A stretch of 64,000 nucleotides of DNA from NCBI GenBank assembly GCA_016208495.1, contig JACQXX010000055.1, positions 21,469 through 85,468 on the forward strand. Direction: 5' to 3'. The position numbers and the translations under genes were made by a program. The notes below the pieces were generated by a model. That model saw only the letters and a program-made list of their open reading frames with translations, was not told where the DNA came from and made no database searches. The DNA comes from Acidobacteriota bacterium (GTDB lineage: Bacteria; Acidobacteriota; Blastocatellia; Chloracidobacteriales; Chloracidobacteriaceae). Position 1 is the first letter of the stretch, and each line of letters begins with the position of its first letter. Positions 15,868-25,142 of the stretch are shown one piece after another.

Positions 15868-16893
15868 ATGGAAGGACTGCTTCTGTTTTTCCTCGCAATT
15901 ATTGTCATTGGCATTTTGGTAACTCTTGCTAAGTCAGTATATATCGTCCCGCAGATGAGTGTGATGATCATTGAGCGGTTGGGAACATTCCAAAAGCTGG
16001 CTGATAGTGGTCTGCATCTGGTCATGCCGTTTATCGAACGACCTCGGGGGATGTACTGGGCGGGATTCCGACCTGGAGTGACACTGATTGATTTGCGCGA
16101 ACAATTCACCGATCTCCCCATGCAGCCCGTCATCACTCGCGACAACGTCACCGTTGGGGTTGATTCAGTGATTTACTGGCAGGTGACCGACCCGGTCAAA
16201 GCCGTATATGAAGTCGCGGATTTGACCGGCGGCATTATGCAGCTCACCACCACGGCCTTGCGCAATGTGATGGGAGAAATGGATCTGGATCATACCCTTT
16301 CATCGCGTGACACCATCAATAACCGGCTGCGCATGGTAATGGACGATGCCACCCACAAATGGGGCGTCAAAGTGACACGGGTGGAAGTCCGCAATATCAA
16401 TCCGCCAGATGATGTCCGCATCACCATGGAAAAACAAATGACGGCTGAACGAAACCGGCGTGCCGTTGTGCTCCAGGCCGAAGGTGAAAAACAGGCGGCC
16501 ATTACCCGTGCCGAAGGTGAGAAACAGGCGTCAATTACCCGCGCTGAAGGCGACAAACAAATGCAGATTCTACGGGCTGAAGGGGCCGCCCAGGCCCGGT
16601 TGCGTGCGGTTGAAGCCGAAGCCGAGGCGTTACGTCAGGTGGCGAGTGCCCTGGGCGGTCAGTCAAACCCGGCGCAATATCTGATTATGGGGCGCTATAT
16701 CGAATCCCTGCGTGAAATGTCAGCCGGTCAAAACAGCAAAGTCATCTTTATGCCGGTTGAGACATCACAGTTGTTTTCCTCAATCGGTGCCTTTAAAGAA
16801 CTGTTTCAAGAGACTCAGCCACAAGAAGGAACAGCTATTCCTACCCAGCAAATTTTGCCTCCGGCGCGGACCAAGCAACTGGTTGAGCGATAA
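15868..16893 (+). CDS. SPFH/Band 7 (stomatin-like) membrane protein
   Basis: 341 residues. An N-terminal membrane anchor (LLLFFLAIIVIGILVTLA) is followed by the SPFH domain: IVPQMSVMIIERLGTFQKLA, MPVITRDNVTVGVDSVIYW-like region, ALRNVMGEMDLDHTLSSRD. A helical region contains repeated KQAAITRAEGEKQASITRAE-type units, then an Ala-rich coiled coil and ILMGRYIESL-type oligomerisation end. It resembles stomatin/paraslipin and QmcA proteins that form membrane scaffolds. It pairs with the upstream NfeD gene, the standard two-gene operon. AAGGGGG precedes the ATG. Confidence 0.93.
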   Translation: MEGLLLFFLAIIVIGILVTLAKSVYIVPQMSVMIIERLGTFQKLADSGLHLVMPFIERPRGMYWAGFRPGVTLIDLREQFTDLPMQPVITRDNVTVGVDSVIYWQVTDPVKAVYEVADLTGGIMQLTTTALRNVMGEMDLDHTLSSRDTINNRLRMVMDDATHKWGVKVTRVEVRNINPPDDVRITMEKQMTAERNRRAVVLQAEGEKQAAITRAEGEKQASITRAEGDKQMQILRAEGAAQARLRAVEAEAEALRQVASALGGQSNPAQYLIMGRYIESLREMSAGQNSKVIFMPVETSQLFSSIGAFKELFQETQPQEGTAIPTQQILPPARTKQLVER

Positions 16894-16958
16894 GTTGGGA
16901 CATGAGTTGAAATGGGCACATCCCTGGTGTGTTCGTCTGTTAAATGTGGGGTATCGTT

Positions 16959-18887
16959 ATGTCGAAATCATTTCTTCGCTGGTCATTGTGGGGAATTGTC
17001 CTGGTGAGTCTGCTGGCGCTGGCTTCAGATCGAGGACAGTTGGCCGCTGCCGATAAGCTTCCGTTTGCCCGCCTGATGCCACGTGGCGCACTGGCCTATG
17101 TTCAAACAAAAGATTTGGCCGGATTGCTCAAAACCTGGCAGGATTCCAAGACCAAAGAGAACTATTTCAACTCACCCAGCTATCGGGCATTTACCCAATC
17201 GCGGCTCTATCTTGAACTCCAGGAACGACTTCGGGAGTTTGAACAGGGTGCCGGGATTGAGTTTACCGAAGATCAGGCCATTTCAATGGCTGGCGGTCAA
17301 TCGGCGGCAACGCTGTACGATATGGGAAAGGTCGAGCTGGTTTACATCAGTGAACTTCCGCTTGCCCAGGCCACGGCGACGATGCTCTTTAAACAATCGC
17401 CTCGATTTGATTCGCATCGGCGCGGCAACTTTGAATACTTTGTCCAGGAGCTGGCAACCGACGGTGGACGGTTGCGGCAGGGATTGTGTTTCTCGGCTTC
17501 TGATGGGAAGTTGATCCTTACCACCACTGAGCCACTGATGCAGCGGACGCTGGATAATTTGATCAACCGAAATGCCACCGATGCCACGGATCATCTGGCC
17601 GTCAGTATGTCGCCCGTGCTGGCGGTTGCCCAGGATTTTACGCCGCACGATATGACGCTCTGGGTTGATGCACCGCGTCTGCGCGACCAGCGGTTTTTCG
17701 GCACGTACTGGGTTCAAGGGAAGCAAGCCAACTTGAGTCAGGTGAACACCAGTCTGGCCGACCTTGAGTTTGCTTCTGGAGGCATCTGGGAGCGGCGTTG
17801 GGTGGTGCTGGCAGATGAGGCTGCGAAACAATCTGCACCTCAAACTGGAGCCGTTAACCTGGTTGGATTGTTGCAGTTTGTCCCGGATGAGACGCAGTCA
17901 GTTTCTGCCTCAGCGGTTACTTCAGCCACTCAGCAAGCCCAACTCACCACACATCTGGCAAAGTTGATCTTCCCACCGCTTCGACCACCGATTGAACCCT
18001 CAAATCTGTCATTTTCTCCGTCAAGTTATTCTGAAGAGTCAAATTCGTCTGATGCCAACCAGCTTGAGCGGTATCGGTTTCTGGACCAGCGATTTGATCA
18101 GGACGTTGATGACCCGGCTTCAACATTGACCGGAACCAAAGCCAAATTGACGGTTCCCTCCTTCCAGCAGCAGCTTGACAGTCAGTTTGAAAAAGACCTG
18201 GCTGAGATCCTGAACCGGGCTAAACCGACAAGTTTTGTTCAACTTGGGAATGTAAAGCCGGAAAGCAGTGGTGGGCCCTTTATGCAAATCAACCAGGCGA
18301 TTGTGGTGGAGTGTGGCAGTTCCTTTGACGCTTCGCGGTTTGAGGCCGCCGCGCTTCAGGTTTTGGGTGGCCGACTGGTCGTGCCTGGAACAGCCGCCTC
18401 ATTTCAGTGGAAGGCGCTTGCCAATGGGGTGCGGGTGCCTCCAACCGATCTGGTGCAACAGGGTGGGGCTTATCAACAGGTGGGGAATTATGTGATTTTT
18501 GCCAGCCGGCCTGAGTTCTGTGCCGCAATTGCCGCTAAATTCCAGGCGAAGAGCCAGCCGGCACTGCTCCCTGAGACCAAAACGGCTGACCGGTTTGCCA
18601 TTGTTCGACTTGGTGCTGGTCGTGAAGCCTACCGCCGCTTGATGCAGCAGCTTGAGTTTGTGCCATCAGATACTGCGACCGAAATGGGAGATGAAGAGAC
18701 CGGAGACGTCGCCAGCGGACCAAATCCGTTTTTCAGTTCAAATTTGAATTCGCTGATCAATGTGGCCGGGTATGTGGAAGACATCACCCTGGAATCCAAC
18801 CAAAAGGACCGGGCGCTGACCGAAGTGATTCGCTATCGGTTCTCACCAGCGGCACCGCCTGCACCCAAAGTGAAACCAAAGGGATAA
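16959..18887 (+). CDS. Large secreted or membrane-anchored protein, DUF3352-like
   Basis: 642 residues from ATG 16959, chosen because GGGG sits seven bases upstream; an in-frame ATG at 16944 lacks a site. The N-terminus (FLRWSLWGIVLVSLLALASD) is a signal peptide or anchor. The following FARLMPRGALAYVQTKDLAGLLKTWQDS, AISMAGGQSAATLYDMGKVELVYISEL and the later FVQLGNVKPESSG are of the kind seen in DUF3352 proteins of unknown function. It may be transcribed with nfeD-SPFH (65 bp spacing). The stop codon leads directly into GAATGAA repeats. Confidence 0.65.
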   Translation: MSKSFLRWSLWGIVLVSLLALASDRGQLAAADKLPFARLMPRGALAYVQTKDLAGLLKTWQDSKTKENYFNSPSYRAFTQSRLYLELQERLREFEQGAGIEFTEDQAISMAGGQSAATLYDMGKVELVYISELPLAQATATMLFKQSPRFDSHRRGNFEYFVQELATDGGRLRQGLCFSASDGKLILTTTEPLMQRTLDNLINRNATDATDHLAVSMSPVLAVAQDFTPHDMTLWVDAPRLRDQRFFGTYWVQGKQANLSQVNTSLADLEFASGGIWERRWVVLADEAAKQSAPQTGAVNLVGLLQFVPDETQSVSASAVTSATQQAQLTTHLAKLIFPPLRPPIEPSNLSFSPSSYSEESNSSDANQLERYRFLDQRFDQDVDDPASTLTGTKAKLTVPSFQQQLDSQFEKDLAEILNRAKPTSFVQLGNVKPESSGGPFMQINQAIVVECGSSFDASRFEAAALQVLGGRLVVPGTAASFQWKALANGVRVPPTDLVQQGGAYQQVGNYVIFASRPEFCAAIAAKFQAKSQPALLPETKTADRFAIVRLGAGREAYRRLMQQLEFVPSDTATEMGDEETGDVASGPNPFFSSNLNSLINVAGYVEDITLESNQKDRALTEVIRYRFSPAAPPAPKVKPKG

Positions 18888-18888
18888 T

Positions 18889-19057
18889 GAAGAATGAAGA
18901 ATGAAGAGAATCCCTAGTGGTTAGTGGTTAGTGGTTAGAAATCAATACTTTCGAAGAAACACCAAAAACCAGGAACCAATTTTTTCTTAATTCTTAAGTA
19001 CCTTACCGAAAATTTCCAGACATTTTAACCACGGAAACCACGGAAACCACGGAAAAA
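18889..19057. repeat. GAATGAA, TTAGTGG and AACCACGGA tandem arrays
   Basis: GAATGAA units at 18889-18908, TTAGTGG units at 18915-18938, and the shared core AAATCAATACTTTCGAAGAAA with CCAGGAACCAA to 18979. Then three 9-bp AACCACGGA units at 19027-19053. All lie between convergent genes. Confidence 0.8.
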
Positions 19058-19107
19058 AATCAAGCACTTACCAAATCCAATATCTCAGGAAACTTATGAC
19101 AAGGTAC

Positions 19108-20007
19108 TTAATTCTTGAGCGGCTGGGTTGCCGGCAGATCAATCTGCAGGGTAAAGCTACACAGGTAAATTGGCTCACCCGGAGTTACTTCAGCCCGCTT
19201 ATCAGTTTGAACTTCTTTTCCGCCAATAATCACCGGGTTGCGGCCTAAACAGGTGATATAAAACCTGCCATCGTCAGTGCGCTCTAATTCCAGGTGTGAG
19301 CGGCTAATCTCCATATCTCCAGTCAACCGAACATCTTCTTGTGATCCACGCCCAATTCCGACTTTAGTTTTATAACACGGAGTTGATGACTGGTGGTGTC
19401 CGGCGTGGAGCACCGTGATTGAAAAAAGCGCTGTCCGAGGACGGACAACCGTGGCTTCATCATCCACCAACCCAGCCGGTTGTCCTCGGGGCTTGACTAC
19501 GGTGGCACCTTCATCGAGGGCGTCGGTTTTTGGAATAGTCGGGGAAGGCGGTGCTGGTGCCGGTTTCGGTGGTGTCCGAGGTTTGACCTGGGTCATTTCC
19601 GGAGTTGAATCCCAGACGGGCTGGACGCGAAATTTCCCCTTTTCCAGATTTGGATCAACTCGCAATTCAAGCGCGATGGTTTGAGTTTGGAGCCGACCAC
19701 TTCCGACCAGTTCGCGAGCCCGTTCGGCAATCACGGTGTGCAGGCCACGTTCGAACCCACGGCGTTTTTCGCCTTGCCAGTCGGCATCATCTTCCTTGCT
19801 CAAAAACACGATGTATTCCGGTGGAATGTAGGTTGGTTCCCCCGGCGGCGTAAACATCTCAGCCTGCATGACTTCTTCGATGCCACGCGCCACCGTGACC
19901 AGGAATTCTTCCCACCGGCTTGGTGCCCGGCGTTTCTCTGCTACCTCGACGTCTTCTTCATCGTCAATCCAGCCACGCAATTTGCCAATGATGTCTTTGA
20001 ATGCCAT
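19108..20007 (-). CDS. FHA-domain protein with FhaA-like N-terminal domain
   Basis: 299 residues. Residues about 20-150 (RWEEFLVTVARGIEEVMQAE ... IPPEYIVFLSKED ... LRVDPNLEKGKFRV) match the DUF3662/FhaA N-terminal domain. A Pro-rich linker with two TVVKPR/TVVRPR motifs follows, then a C-terminal FHA domain (residues about 205-290, GIGRGSQEDVRLTGDMEISRSH). FHA domains bind phosphothreonine, and the TVV repeats could themselves be Ser/Thr-kinase targets. FhaA proteins act in cell-envelope signalling in other bacteria. No kinase gene is nearby. Confidence 0.87.
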   Translation of the reverse strand: MAFKDIIGKLRGWIDDEEDVEVAEKRRAPSRWEEFLVTVARGIEEVMQAEMFTPPGEPTYIPPEYIVFLSKEDDADWQGEKRRGFERGLHTVIAERARELVGSGRLQTQTIALELRVDPNLEKGKFRVQPVWDSTPEMTQVKPRTPPKPAPAPPSPTIPKTDALDEGATVVKPRGQPAGLVDDEATVVRPRTALFSITVLHAGHHQSSTPCYKTKVGIGRGSQEDVRLTGDMEISRSHLELERTDDGRFYITCLGRNPVIIGGKEVQTDKRAEVTPGEPIYLCSFTLQIDLPATQPLKN

Positions 20008-20224
20008 AGGTTTTTCGAGTGAGTCAGTTGATATTCGTTGGTGGTCAATGATCAGGAGTCAGGAAGTTCCCATGATTCCAAACCAGTGCTTCTTTGTACA
20101 AGCAATTTTTCTATGTTGCTGGATTATAAGCTTTGAACTGCTACACTGAGAAATATTCACCGGTTGAAAATTTGTACAACTTTGTAATATATTGTCTTGG
20201 CCAGAAATCAGAGAGGTGATCTGT

Positions 20225-20905
20225 ATGTCCATTCTCGCCCACAAAGAACCTGCGGAAATAATCTACCCAGAAAGTGATGGGAAACCAATGGCCGAAAACG
20301 ATGTGCAATATCGGTGGATTGTCACGATCAAGGAAAACCTCAATGCGATGCTGCCCGATTATGTCGCCAGCGATTTGTTTTGGTATCCGGTTGAGGCGAA
20401 TTCTTACATCGTCCAGGCTCCAGATGTCATGGTTGCATTCGGACGCCCCAAAGGAGACCGGGGAAGCTATCGTCAATGGGAAGAAAATAACGTTGCCCCA
20501 GCCGTTGTGTTTGAGATCCTTTCGCCGAGCAATACTTACCTTGAGATGCAGAAAAAGCGATTGTTTTATGAGCAGTATGGAGTTGAGGAATATTATGTCT
20601 ACAATCCACAGGGAAATGTGCTCGAAGTCTGGGTTCGACGTGATAACCGGCTTCATTTGCAGCCAAACCCTGACGGTTGGGTGAGTCCACGGTTGGGGAT
20701 CCGATTTGAGGTAAATCACCCGCAACTTGTTTTGTACCGACCAGATGGCGAACGGTTTTTGACGGTTCAGGAACTTTTTCTTGAGCGTGATCAAGCCCGA
20801 CACGAGAAAGAACAGGCGGTTCAGATGGCTGAAACTGAACGACAACGGGCTGAGCTATTAGCTGAACGACTGCGCGCGTTAGGTGTTGATCCTGATCAAA
20901 TGTGA
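20225..20905 (+). CDS. Uma2 family (DUF820) putative endonuclease
   Basis: 226 residues from ATG 20225, preceded by AGAGAGGTGA. It shows the PD-(D/E)XK-like Uma2 pattern: DLFWYPVEANSYIVQAPDVM, then VFEILSPSNTYLEMQKKR and YEQYGVEEYYVYNPQ. The C-terminal 45 residues are a charged coiled coil (ERDQARHEKEQAVQMAETER). The family is abundant in cyanobacteria and some acidobacteria; its function is unproven. Divergent from the FHA gene across about 215 bp. Confidence 0.9.
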   Translation: MSILAHKEPAEIIYPESDGKPMAENDVQYRWIVTIKENLNAMLPDYVASDLFWYPVEANSYIVQAPDVMVAFGRPKGDRGSYRQWEENNVAPAVVFEILSPSNTYLEMQKKRLFYEQYGVEEYYVYNPQGNVLEVWVRRDNRLHLQPNPDGWVSPRLGIRFEVNHPQLVLYRPDGERFLTVQELFLERDQARHEKEQAVQMAETERQRAELLAERLRALGVDPDQM

Positions 20906-20956
20906 GGCACTGGTCCTAAAAGGAATGTTATTCAGTGGTTTTTTTTACTGTCTAAC

Positions 20957-22126
20957 TTATTCATATAAAAGAAATTCCCGCCGCAGTTCAATAAACGTTT
21001 CCACTTCATCCTGCCACGTCGCGCTGATTTCTTCCCAGGGAAGATTGGCTTCAATTTGCTGTCGGAGCGTGTTGTTTCCCACGATGATGTCAAAGGCGCA
21101 CTTGTCAAAAACATACTCGTAGGGCGATTGTCGCCACGCAAAGTGTTCCGGATAAAAGCGATGCAGGGCTTTGAGGATTTCAACTGCAATCTGAAACGAC
21201 CGCAAGCTGGCCCGATTCTGAATGTGAATCTGCAGTCCACCGCAGATTTCACCAACAAATTTGTGAAACGTCGGCTGGAAAAACATCGGGCGGAAGTAAG
21301 CACCGGCCAACCCCAGCGAATTCAGATGGTCAGTGAGTTGATACGGATCAATAAACGGCGCTCCAATGATTTCAAAGGGGCGGGTTGTGCCACGACCTTC
21401 AGAAACATTGGTGCCTTCAAACATCACCATACCTGGGTAAACCGTTGCTGTATCAAGGGTTGGCATATTGGGGGAGGGCATCACCCACGGCTGCCAGGTT
21501 TTATCAATCCAGAGTGTTCGATTCCAACCAGCCATTTCAGAGACATAGAGTTCACACCCAATGTTGCCGATGTGGTTAAAGAGTCGTGCCAGTTCTCCAA
21601 TCGTCATGCCGTGGCGCATGGGAATCGGATACATCCCGACAAATGAGGCGTAGGCTGGATCCAGGATTGGTCCTTCGAGGTCGCGTCCATTGATTGGGTT
21701 GGGGCGGTCAAGGACGACAAAGGGAATTCCTTTTTCCTTCGCGGTTTCCATGGCCAGGGCCATGGTGTAGATAAACGTATAGACCCGCGTGCCGACATCC
21801 TGAACGTCAAACACCAGAACATCTACATTCTCAAGCATTTCCGGTGTTGGTTTGCGCGCTTTCCCATACAGACTATAGACCGGAGCACCAATTCGGCTGT
21901 CTTTCGGCCAGCCTTCCCATTCGATCATGTTGTCCTGGGTTTCACCACGAATACCGTGTTGGGGGCCAAACAGCGCCGTAAGTTCAAATTCCGGGCGGGC
22001 GTGAAAGAGGTCAGCCGCGTGCTGGTAACACAGGTCAACCGACGCCGGATGGACAATCAATCCAACGCGTTTTCCACGCAACCAGTCCAGATGATGGTCA
22101 AAAATTCGTTCAAGTCCAGTTTGCAT
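20957..22126 (-). CDS. namZ: NamZ-type exo-beta-N-acetylmuramidase (DUF1343)
   Basis: 389 residues, the usual length for DUF1343. Characteristic stretches are RVGLIVHPASVD, LFGPQHGIRGETQDNM, DVLVFDVQDVGTRVYTFIYT, FVVLDRPNPINGRDLEGP, and VMFEGTNVSEGRGTTRPFE. Characterised members remove terminal MurNAc from peptidoglycan fragments during cell-wall recycling. No signal peptide is seen, so it probably acts on imported muropeptides or is exported by an unrecognised route. The ATG follows a heptamer repeat block that separates it from thyX upstream. Confidence 0.88.
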   Translation of the reverse strand: MQTGLERIFDHHLDWLRGKRVGLIVHPASVDLCYQHAADLFHARPEFELTALFGPQHGIRGETQDNMIEWEGWPKDSRIGAPVYSLYGKARKPTPEMLENVDVLVFDVQDVGTRVYTFIYTMALAMETAKEKGIPFVVLDRPNPINGRDLEGPILDPAYASFVGMYPIPMRHGMTIGELARLFNHIGNIGCELYVSEMAGWNRTLWIDKTWQPWVMPSPNMPTLDTATVYPGMVMFEGTNVSEGRGTTRPFEIIGAPFIDPYQLTDHLNSLGLAGAYFRPMFFQPTFHKFVGEICGGLQIHIQNRASLRSFQIAVEILKALHRFYPEHFAWRQSPYEYVFDKCAFDIIVGNNTLRQQIEANLPWEEISATWQDEVETFIELRREFLLYE

Positions 22127-22133
22127 AAGAGTT

Positions 22134-22288
22134 AGGGTTCCGGGTTCGGGGTTCCGGGTTCCGGGTTCGGGGTTCGGGGTTCGGGGTTCCGGGTCTTCGA
22201 TTTTAGGTCTTTTTTGTCCTTTTCGTCCTTTTGGTTGTTTTTCCAGAACTCTGTTTTCAAACCCTGAACCCCGAAACCCCGAACCCTG
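22134..22288. repeat. Inverted GGGTTCN heptamer arrays around an AAAAGGAC core
   Basis: About eight GGGTTCN units (22135-22193) face NGAACCC units (22258-22288). The region between contains, on the minus strand, AAAAGGACAAAAAAGACCTA and then AAATCGAA. The second array ends exactly at the thyX stop codon. It has the same architecture and core as the locus at 54547-54744. Confidence 0.9.
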
Positions 22289-23860
22289 TTAAAACACTCG
22301 CTGGTATTCGTCAAGGTCCAGTTTCCACACCCGCACGCCACAGAAGCGATCACCTTCCGGGCAGATTGGTTTAGAGCGGGCCTGAAGCCGCTGGGTACAG
22401 GGAGGCAGCAGGTGCGAGCCGATGTGTGGGTTGACTTGCCGGACCTGTCGGGCTTCTTCAACCGATGCGCGCCAGATTTCTTCCTGAGCCAGATAACACA
22501 GCCGCATCCGGTGTTTGTGATGGAGGTTGGCGAGGTCAGAAGATTCCGTAAAGCGCACGGAAACTGCATTTGGGAGCAGATAGAGGGCAAATTCGTCTGA
22601 GACGCCGTGAGCTTTGAGTTGGTGGATTCGTTCCCACGAGCGCGCCATCGTGTCGTGATAAAACTGTTCGATATGGGGTTCCTGTTTGATGAGTTCCGGG
22701 GTGATGTAATCAGGTTCACCCGTGAAGTGTGCTGCCAGGACTGGTCGTGAGGCTGGGGTCATCCGGTGGCGTTGATCCTGAGAATCCGCCGTGTGGCTCA
22801 ATTTTTTGCGGAACGTGTAATGCGGATGAACCAGTGTCCGGCCAAGTTTCGACATTGTCGCCAGGTTGAGTGATTCGCCAAGCAACCGATTTTGAGTCGG
22901 GCTCAGCACCAGTTCAATTGCATCGCTATCATTCAGGACTGAGGATGGAAGGCCGAGCACTTCACGGACGGATGCGGCTAAAATACTCTCATTATTGGGC
23001 TTGTAATCAATGAGTTTGGCCGTGTATCCATCCAGGCTCTGATCAAATTCGGTCAAAAACTGCTGGCGAGATGCCGATTGAGTGGCTGTGTGGTGGCTTT
23101 CGAAGAATTGAAATTCAGGTGTCTCTTCCAGTGGAATCGGTTCTTCGAGCACAGTTTTATAGAGCGGGTCGTGGGCCAGGAGCGCCTGAACCATCGCCGT
23201 GGCCACTTCGCGTTGTTCGGTCGGAGCATCAAATTGCTCGCAGAGCCGGTAATAGCGTAGTAGCGTGATGCCGCTGACGGTGTGGTACATGTAGGCAAAT
23301 GTCGCCACCGGAAGCACATAGCGGGCGGCTTCCAACGCGCGTTTGCGGAGCTTGGCCTGGATTTTTTTGTCAGCCGTGTTGTGCTTGGTAAACAGCTTGT
23401 TGTACTCGCGGGCCACTACCGGCATCAGGAGTTCGGTCAGGTGCTCATAGGCGGCCATCTGTTCGTCAATCGCCGTGGTGTACCGCGTGAGTGCTTCACC
23501 TGTCAGCGCCGGAATGGCAAATGATCCGGGTTTGACGGCGACATAGCGCTGGCTGACTTGCTCGCTGTTGTAAAAAGGATGCGAATGCAAAAAGCTCCAG
23601 ATGAACTGGCGCGAAATATTGACCATCGCAAACTGAAAATGAGCGTGCTGATAGGTCGTATGGTGGCCAGCCTGATAGATGCTCTGGGCAAGCGGCTCAA
23701 ACCCTGAGGTAATGTCTTCGTCCCGGATAATCCCTTTGCTTGAATAACAGGTCCGTGCCGTAGCCACCACGTTTTTGAATGGTGTCGGAAATGCTTTTTC
23801 CAGGCTGACTGCCGGAGCTGGCGAGAGAAAAGCCGAAGTACGTTGGGAAACTGGGTGCAT
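22289..23860 (-). CDS. thyX: Two-domain FAD-dependent thymidylate synthase (ThyX-like)
   Basis: 523 residues, about twice the classical ThyX. The N-terminal half has NVVATARTCYSSKG, HHTTYQHAHFQFAMVNISRQ and SEQVSQRYV, but the catalytic RHR is replaced by HSH. The C-terminal half has LNDSDAIELVLSPTQNRLLG and RHRMTPASRP, retaining RHR. ThyX methylates dUMP to dTMP with FAD and methylene-tetrahydrofolate. In this duplicated form the two halves probably form one composite unit. ATG 23860 is chosen over a GTG at 23893; neither has a strong ribosome site. No thyA is in the window. Confidence 0.83.
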   Translation of the reverse strand: MHPVSQRTSAFLSPAPAVSLEKAFPTPFKNVVATARTCYSSKGIIRDEDITSGFEPLAQSIYQAGHHTTYQHAHFQFAMVNISRQFIWSFLHSHPFYNSEQVSQRYVAVKPGSFAIPALTGEALTRYTTAIDEQMAAYEHLTELLMPVVAREYNKLFTKHNTADKKIQAKLRKRALEAARYVLPVATFAYMYHTVSGITLLRYYRLCEQFDAPTEQREVATAMVQALLAHDPLYKTVLEEPIPLEETPEFQFFESHHTATQSASRQQFLTEFDQSLDGYTAKLIDYKPNNESILAASVREVLGLPSSVLNDSDAIELVLSPTQNRLLGESLNLATMSKLGRTLVHPHYTFRKKLSHTADSQDQRHRMTPASRPVLAAHFTGEPDYITPELIKQEPHIEQFYHDTMARSWERIHQLKAHGVSDEFALYLLPNAVSVRFTESSDLANLHHKHRMRLCYLAQEEIWRASVEEARQVRQVNPHIGSHLLPPCTQRLQARSKPICPEGDRFCGVRVWKLDLDEYQRVF

Positions 23861-23969
23861 AAAAACCGAATGGAGGTGCTTGTTGTCGCGCACCTGGCAA
23901 TCCGAGGGATGGTAGAGGTTCTAAATGATTGGAGGAAAATGGCTTAAATAGTTTTTAGATAAATATTTC

Positions 23970-24045
23970 CTGGGAGCACCGGCATCTTGCCGGCACTAAA
24001 TGATTAATTTCTAATCAGTTGCCGGCAGGATGCCGGCGCTCCCAG
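23970..24045. repeat. Palindromic element with 26-bp arms
   Basis: The left arm CTGGGAGCACCGGCATCTTG... (23970-23995) pairs with 24020-24045 with two mismatches, leaving a 24-base A/T-rich loop. The inner GCCGGC palindromes make nested hairpins. It sits between the thyX start and the convergent end of the next gene, like a REP element. Confidence 0.8.
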
Positions 24046-24052
24046 TCTGGTA

Positions 24053-24592
24053 TCAATCGCCATTGTCATAGATCGCCTGCATTTTACGGATGTTGGCGTC
24101 TGGAAACTGACCCGTTGCTCTGACGCGAGCCAGCATCTTTTCAGCTTCAGCCTGAGTTTTCCCTCCGTACACTGCCAGAAAGTTGTACTCAGCGTTCACG
24201 TTTGTGTAACCGGTGAGAAACTCAGAACATCCATAGCGAGAAGCAAACACTTTGCGATCTTGAAAGAGCCGCTGTACCCGTTGACGTTCGTCTTCTTTGA
24301 AATACCCAGCACAGGGTTTATCGCTTCCAGGGCCGTCATCAGGCTCAGCTTTGATGCTCTTGAGCAAAATTGCAAAAAAAGGCGCTGAATAGTAAGCCGT
24401 CTGCCACTTCAGGTTTTTCGGAAGCGGGAATGCCAGATCCCACGGGTCGAACCTTCCTCCTCCCGTTGGACAGAGTGCATCCGGTTGGCTGCACACGGCA
24501 GCACCGGTTTGAACGCTTCCCTGAGACAATCCAATCCCGATTGTGGTCATCAGCAAAAAAACTCCGCCTGCCCAGGATGATCGAAATCTCAT
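24053..24592 (-). CDS. Hypothetical secreted protein with SPOR-like C-terminus
   Basis: 179 residues. Signal peptide (WAGGVFLLMTTIGIGLSQG), then a Cys-containing middle part (CSQPDALCPTGGG, KPCAGYF, YGCSEF) that could form disulfides. The C-terminal 45 residues (YNFLAVYGGKTQAEAEKMLARV) look like the end of a SPOR-type fold, which binds denuded glycan. That resemblance is weak. The gene stands alone. Confidence 0.6.
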   Translation of the reverse strand: MRFRSSWAGGVFLLMTTIGIGLSQGSVQTGAAVCSQPDALCPTGGGRFDPWDLAFPLPKNLKWQTAYYSAPFFAILLKSIKAEPDDGPGSDKPCAGYFKEDERQRVQRLFQDRKVFASRYGCSEFLTGYTNVNAEYNFLAVYGGKTQAEAEKMLARVRATGQFPDANIRKMQAIYDNGD

Positions 24593-24679
24593 CGGTGCCT
24601 CCAGAAGTTTATTGATGGAAAATTCTTTTGAGGTAACAGTTACAGAATGAACAGGCTGTTGCTGATATCGTGTCGGAGG

Positions 24680-25054
24680 TCAATAAGCCACTTCGTAGGA
24701 TGCCGACGTGTTTGGCGTTTCCCAGGCCCGAACTTTACAGACTTTGTAGCGGTCAGTATTGATCTGGGCAGCCACCTCGTGCAGCACAAACACCGCAATG
24801 TTTTCGGTTGATGGGTTCATTTCGTTGGCAAACGGCGGTAAATCATTCAGGTACTTGTGATCCAGGTATTCCATGACTTTTTGCGTGGCTGCCCGGACAT
24901 CACGAAAGTCCACCAGCATGTGTTTATCGTCAAGTTTTGGGCCACGCACGTGAACTTCAATGCGCCAGTTATGGCCGTGGAGCGGTTCGGCATTTTCTTC
25001 ACCACGCAATCGGTGCGCGGCTGAAAAAGAAGCCTCGATAATTACTTCAAACAT
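24680..25054 (-). CDS. 6-pyruvoyl-tetrahydropterin synthase/QueD family enzyme, PTPS-III-like
   Basis: 124 residues. FSAAHRL gives zinc ligand His14, and LHGHNW gives His26 and His28. The catalytic cysteine of QueD (four residues before the HGH histidine) is absent: the segment reads EENAEPLHGH, with Glu23 three residues before His26. That resembles the PTPS-III subgroup, in which Glu replaces Cys and the enzyme can stand in for dihydroneopterin aldolase in folate synthesis. The downstream STENIAVFVLHEV and RAWETPNTSASYEV carry the usual substrate-binding glutamate. No queuosine genes are adjacent. Confidence 0.85.
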   Translation of the reverse strand: MFEVIIEASFSAAHRLRGEENAEPLHGHNWRIEVHVRGPKLDDKHMLVDFRDVRAATQKVMEYLDHKYLNDLPPFANEMNPSTENIAVFVLHEVAAQINTDRYKVCKVRAWETPNTSASYEVAY

Positions 25055-25114
25055 AGATGCTTATAATTCCGCAGAAAAATGCAGTGCGGTTGAGTGATTT
25101 GGATGGAATGTGAG

Positions 25115-25142
25115 CTTGATTGAACTCGGAAACGGGTACAAT
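25115..25142 (+). promoter_or_regulatory. Possible promoter of htrA
   Basis: CTTGAT (25115-25120), 16-bp spacer, TACAAT (25137-25142), 200 bp upstream of the HtrA start. The -10 is good and the -35 weak. The rest of the 287-bp space between the divergent genes shows nothing else. Confidence 0.4.

Noticed and set aside
20042..20072. GGAACTT on the minus strand as another ECF promoter
   Set aside because: Only the -35 matches; no TCTRA-like element is found 15-17 bp further on.
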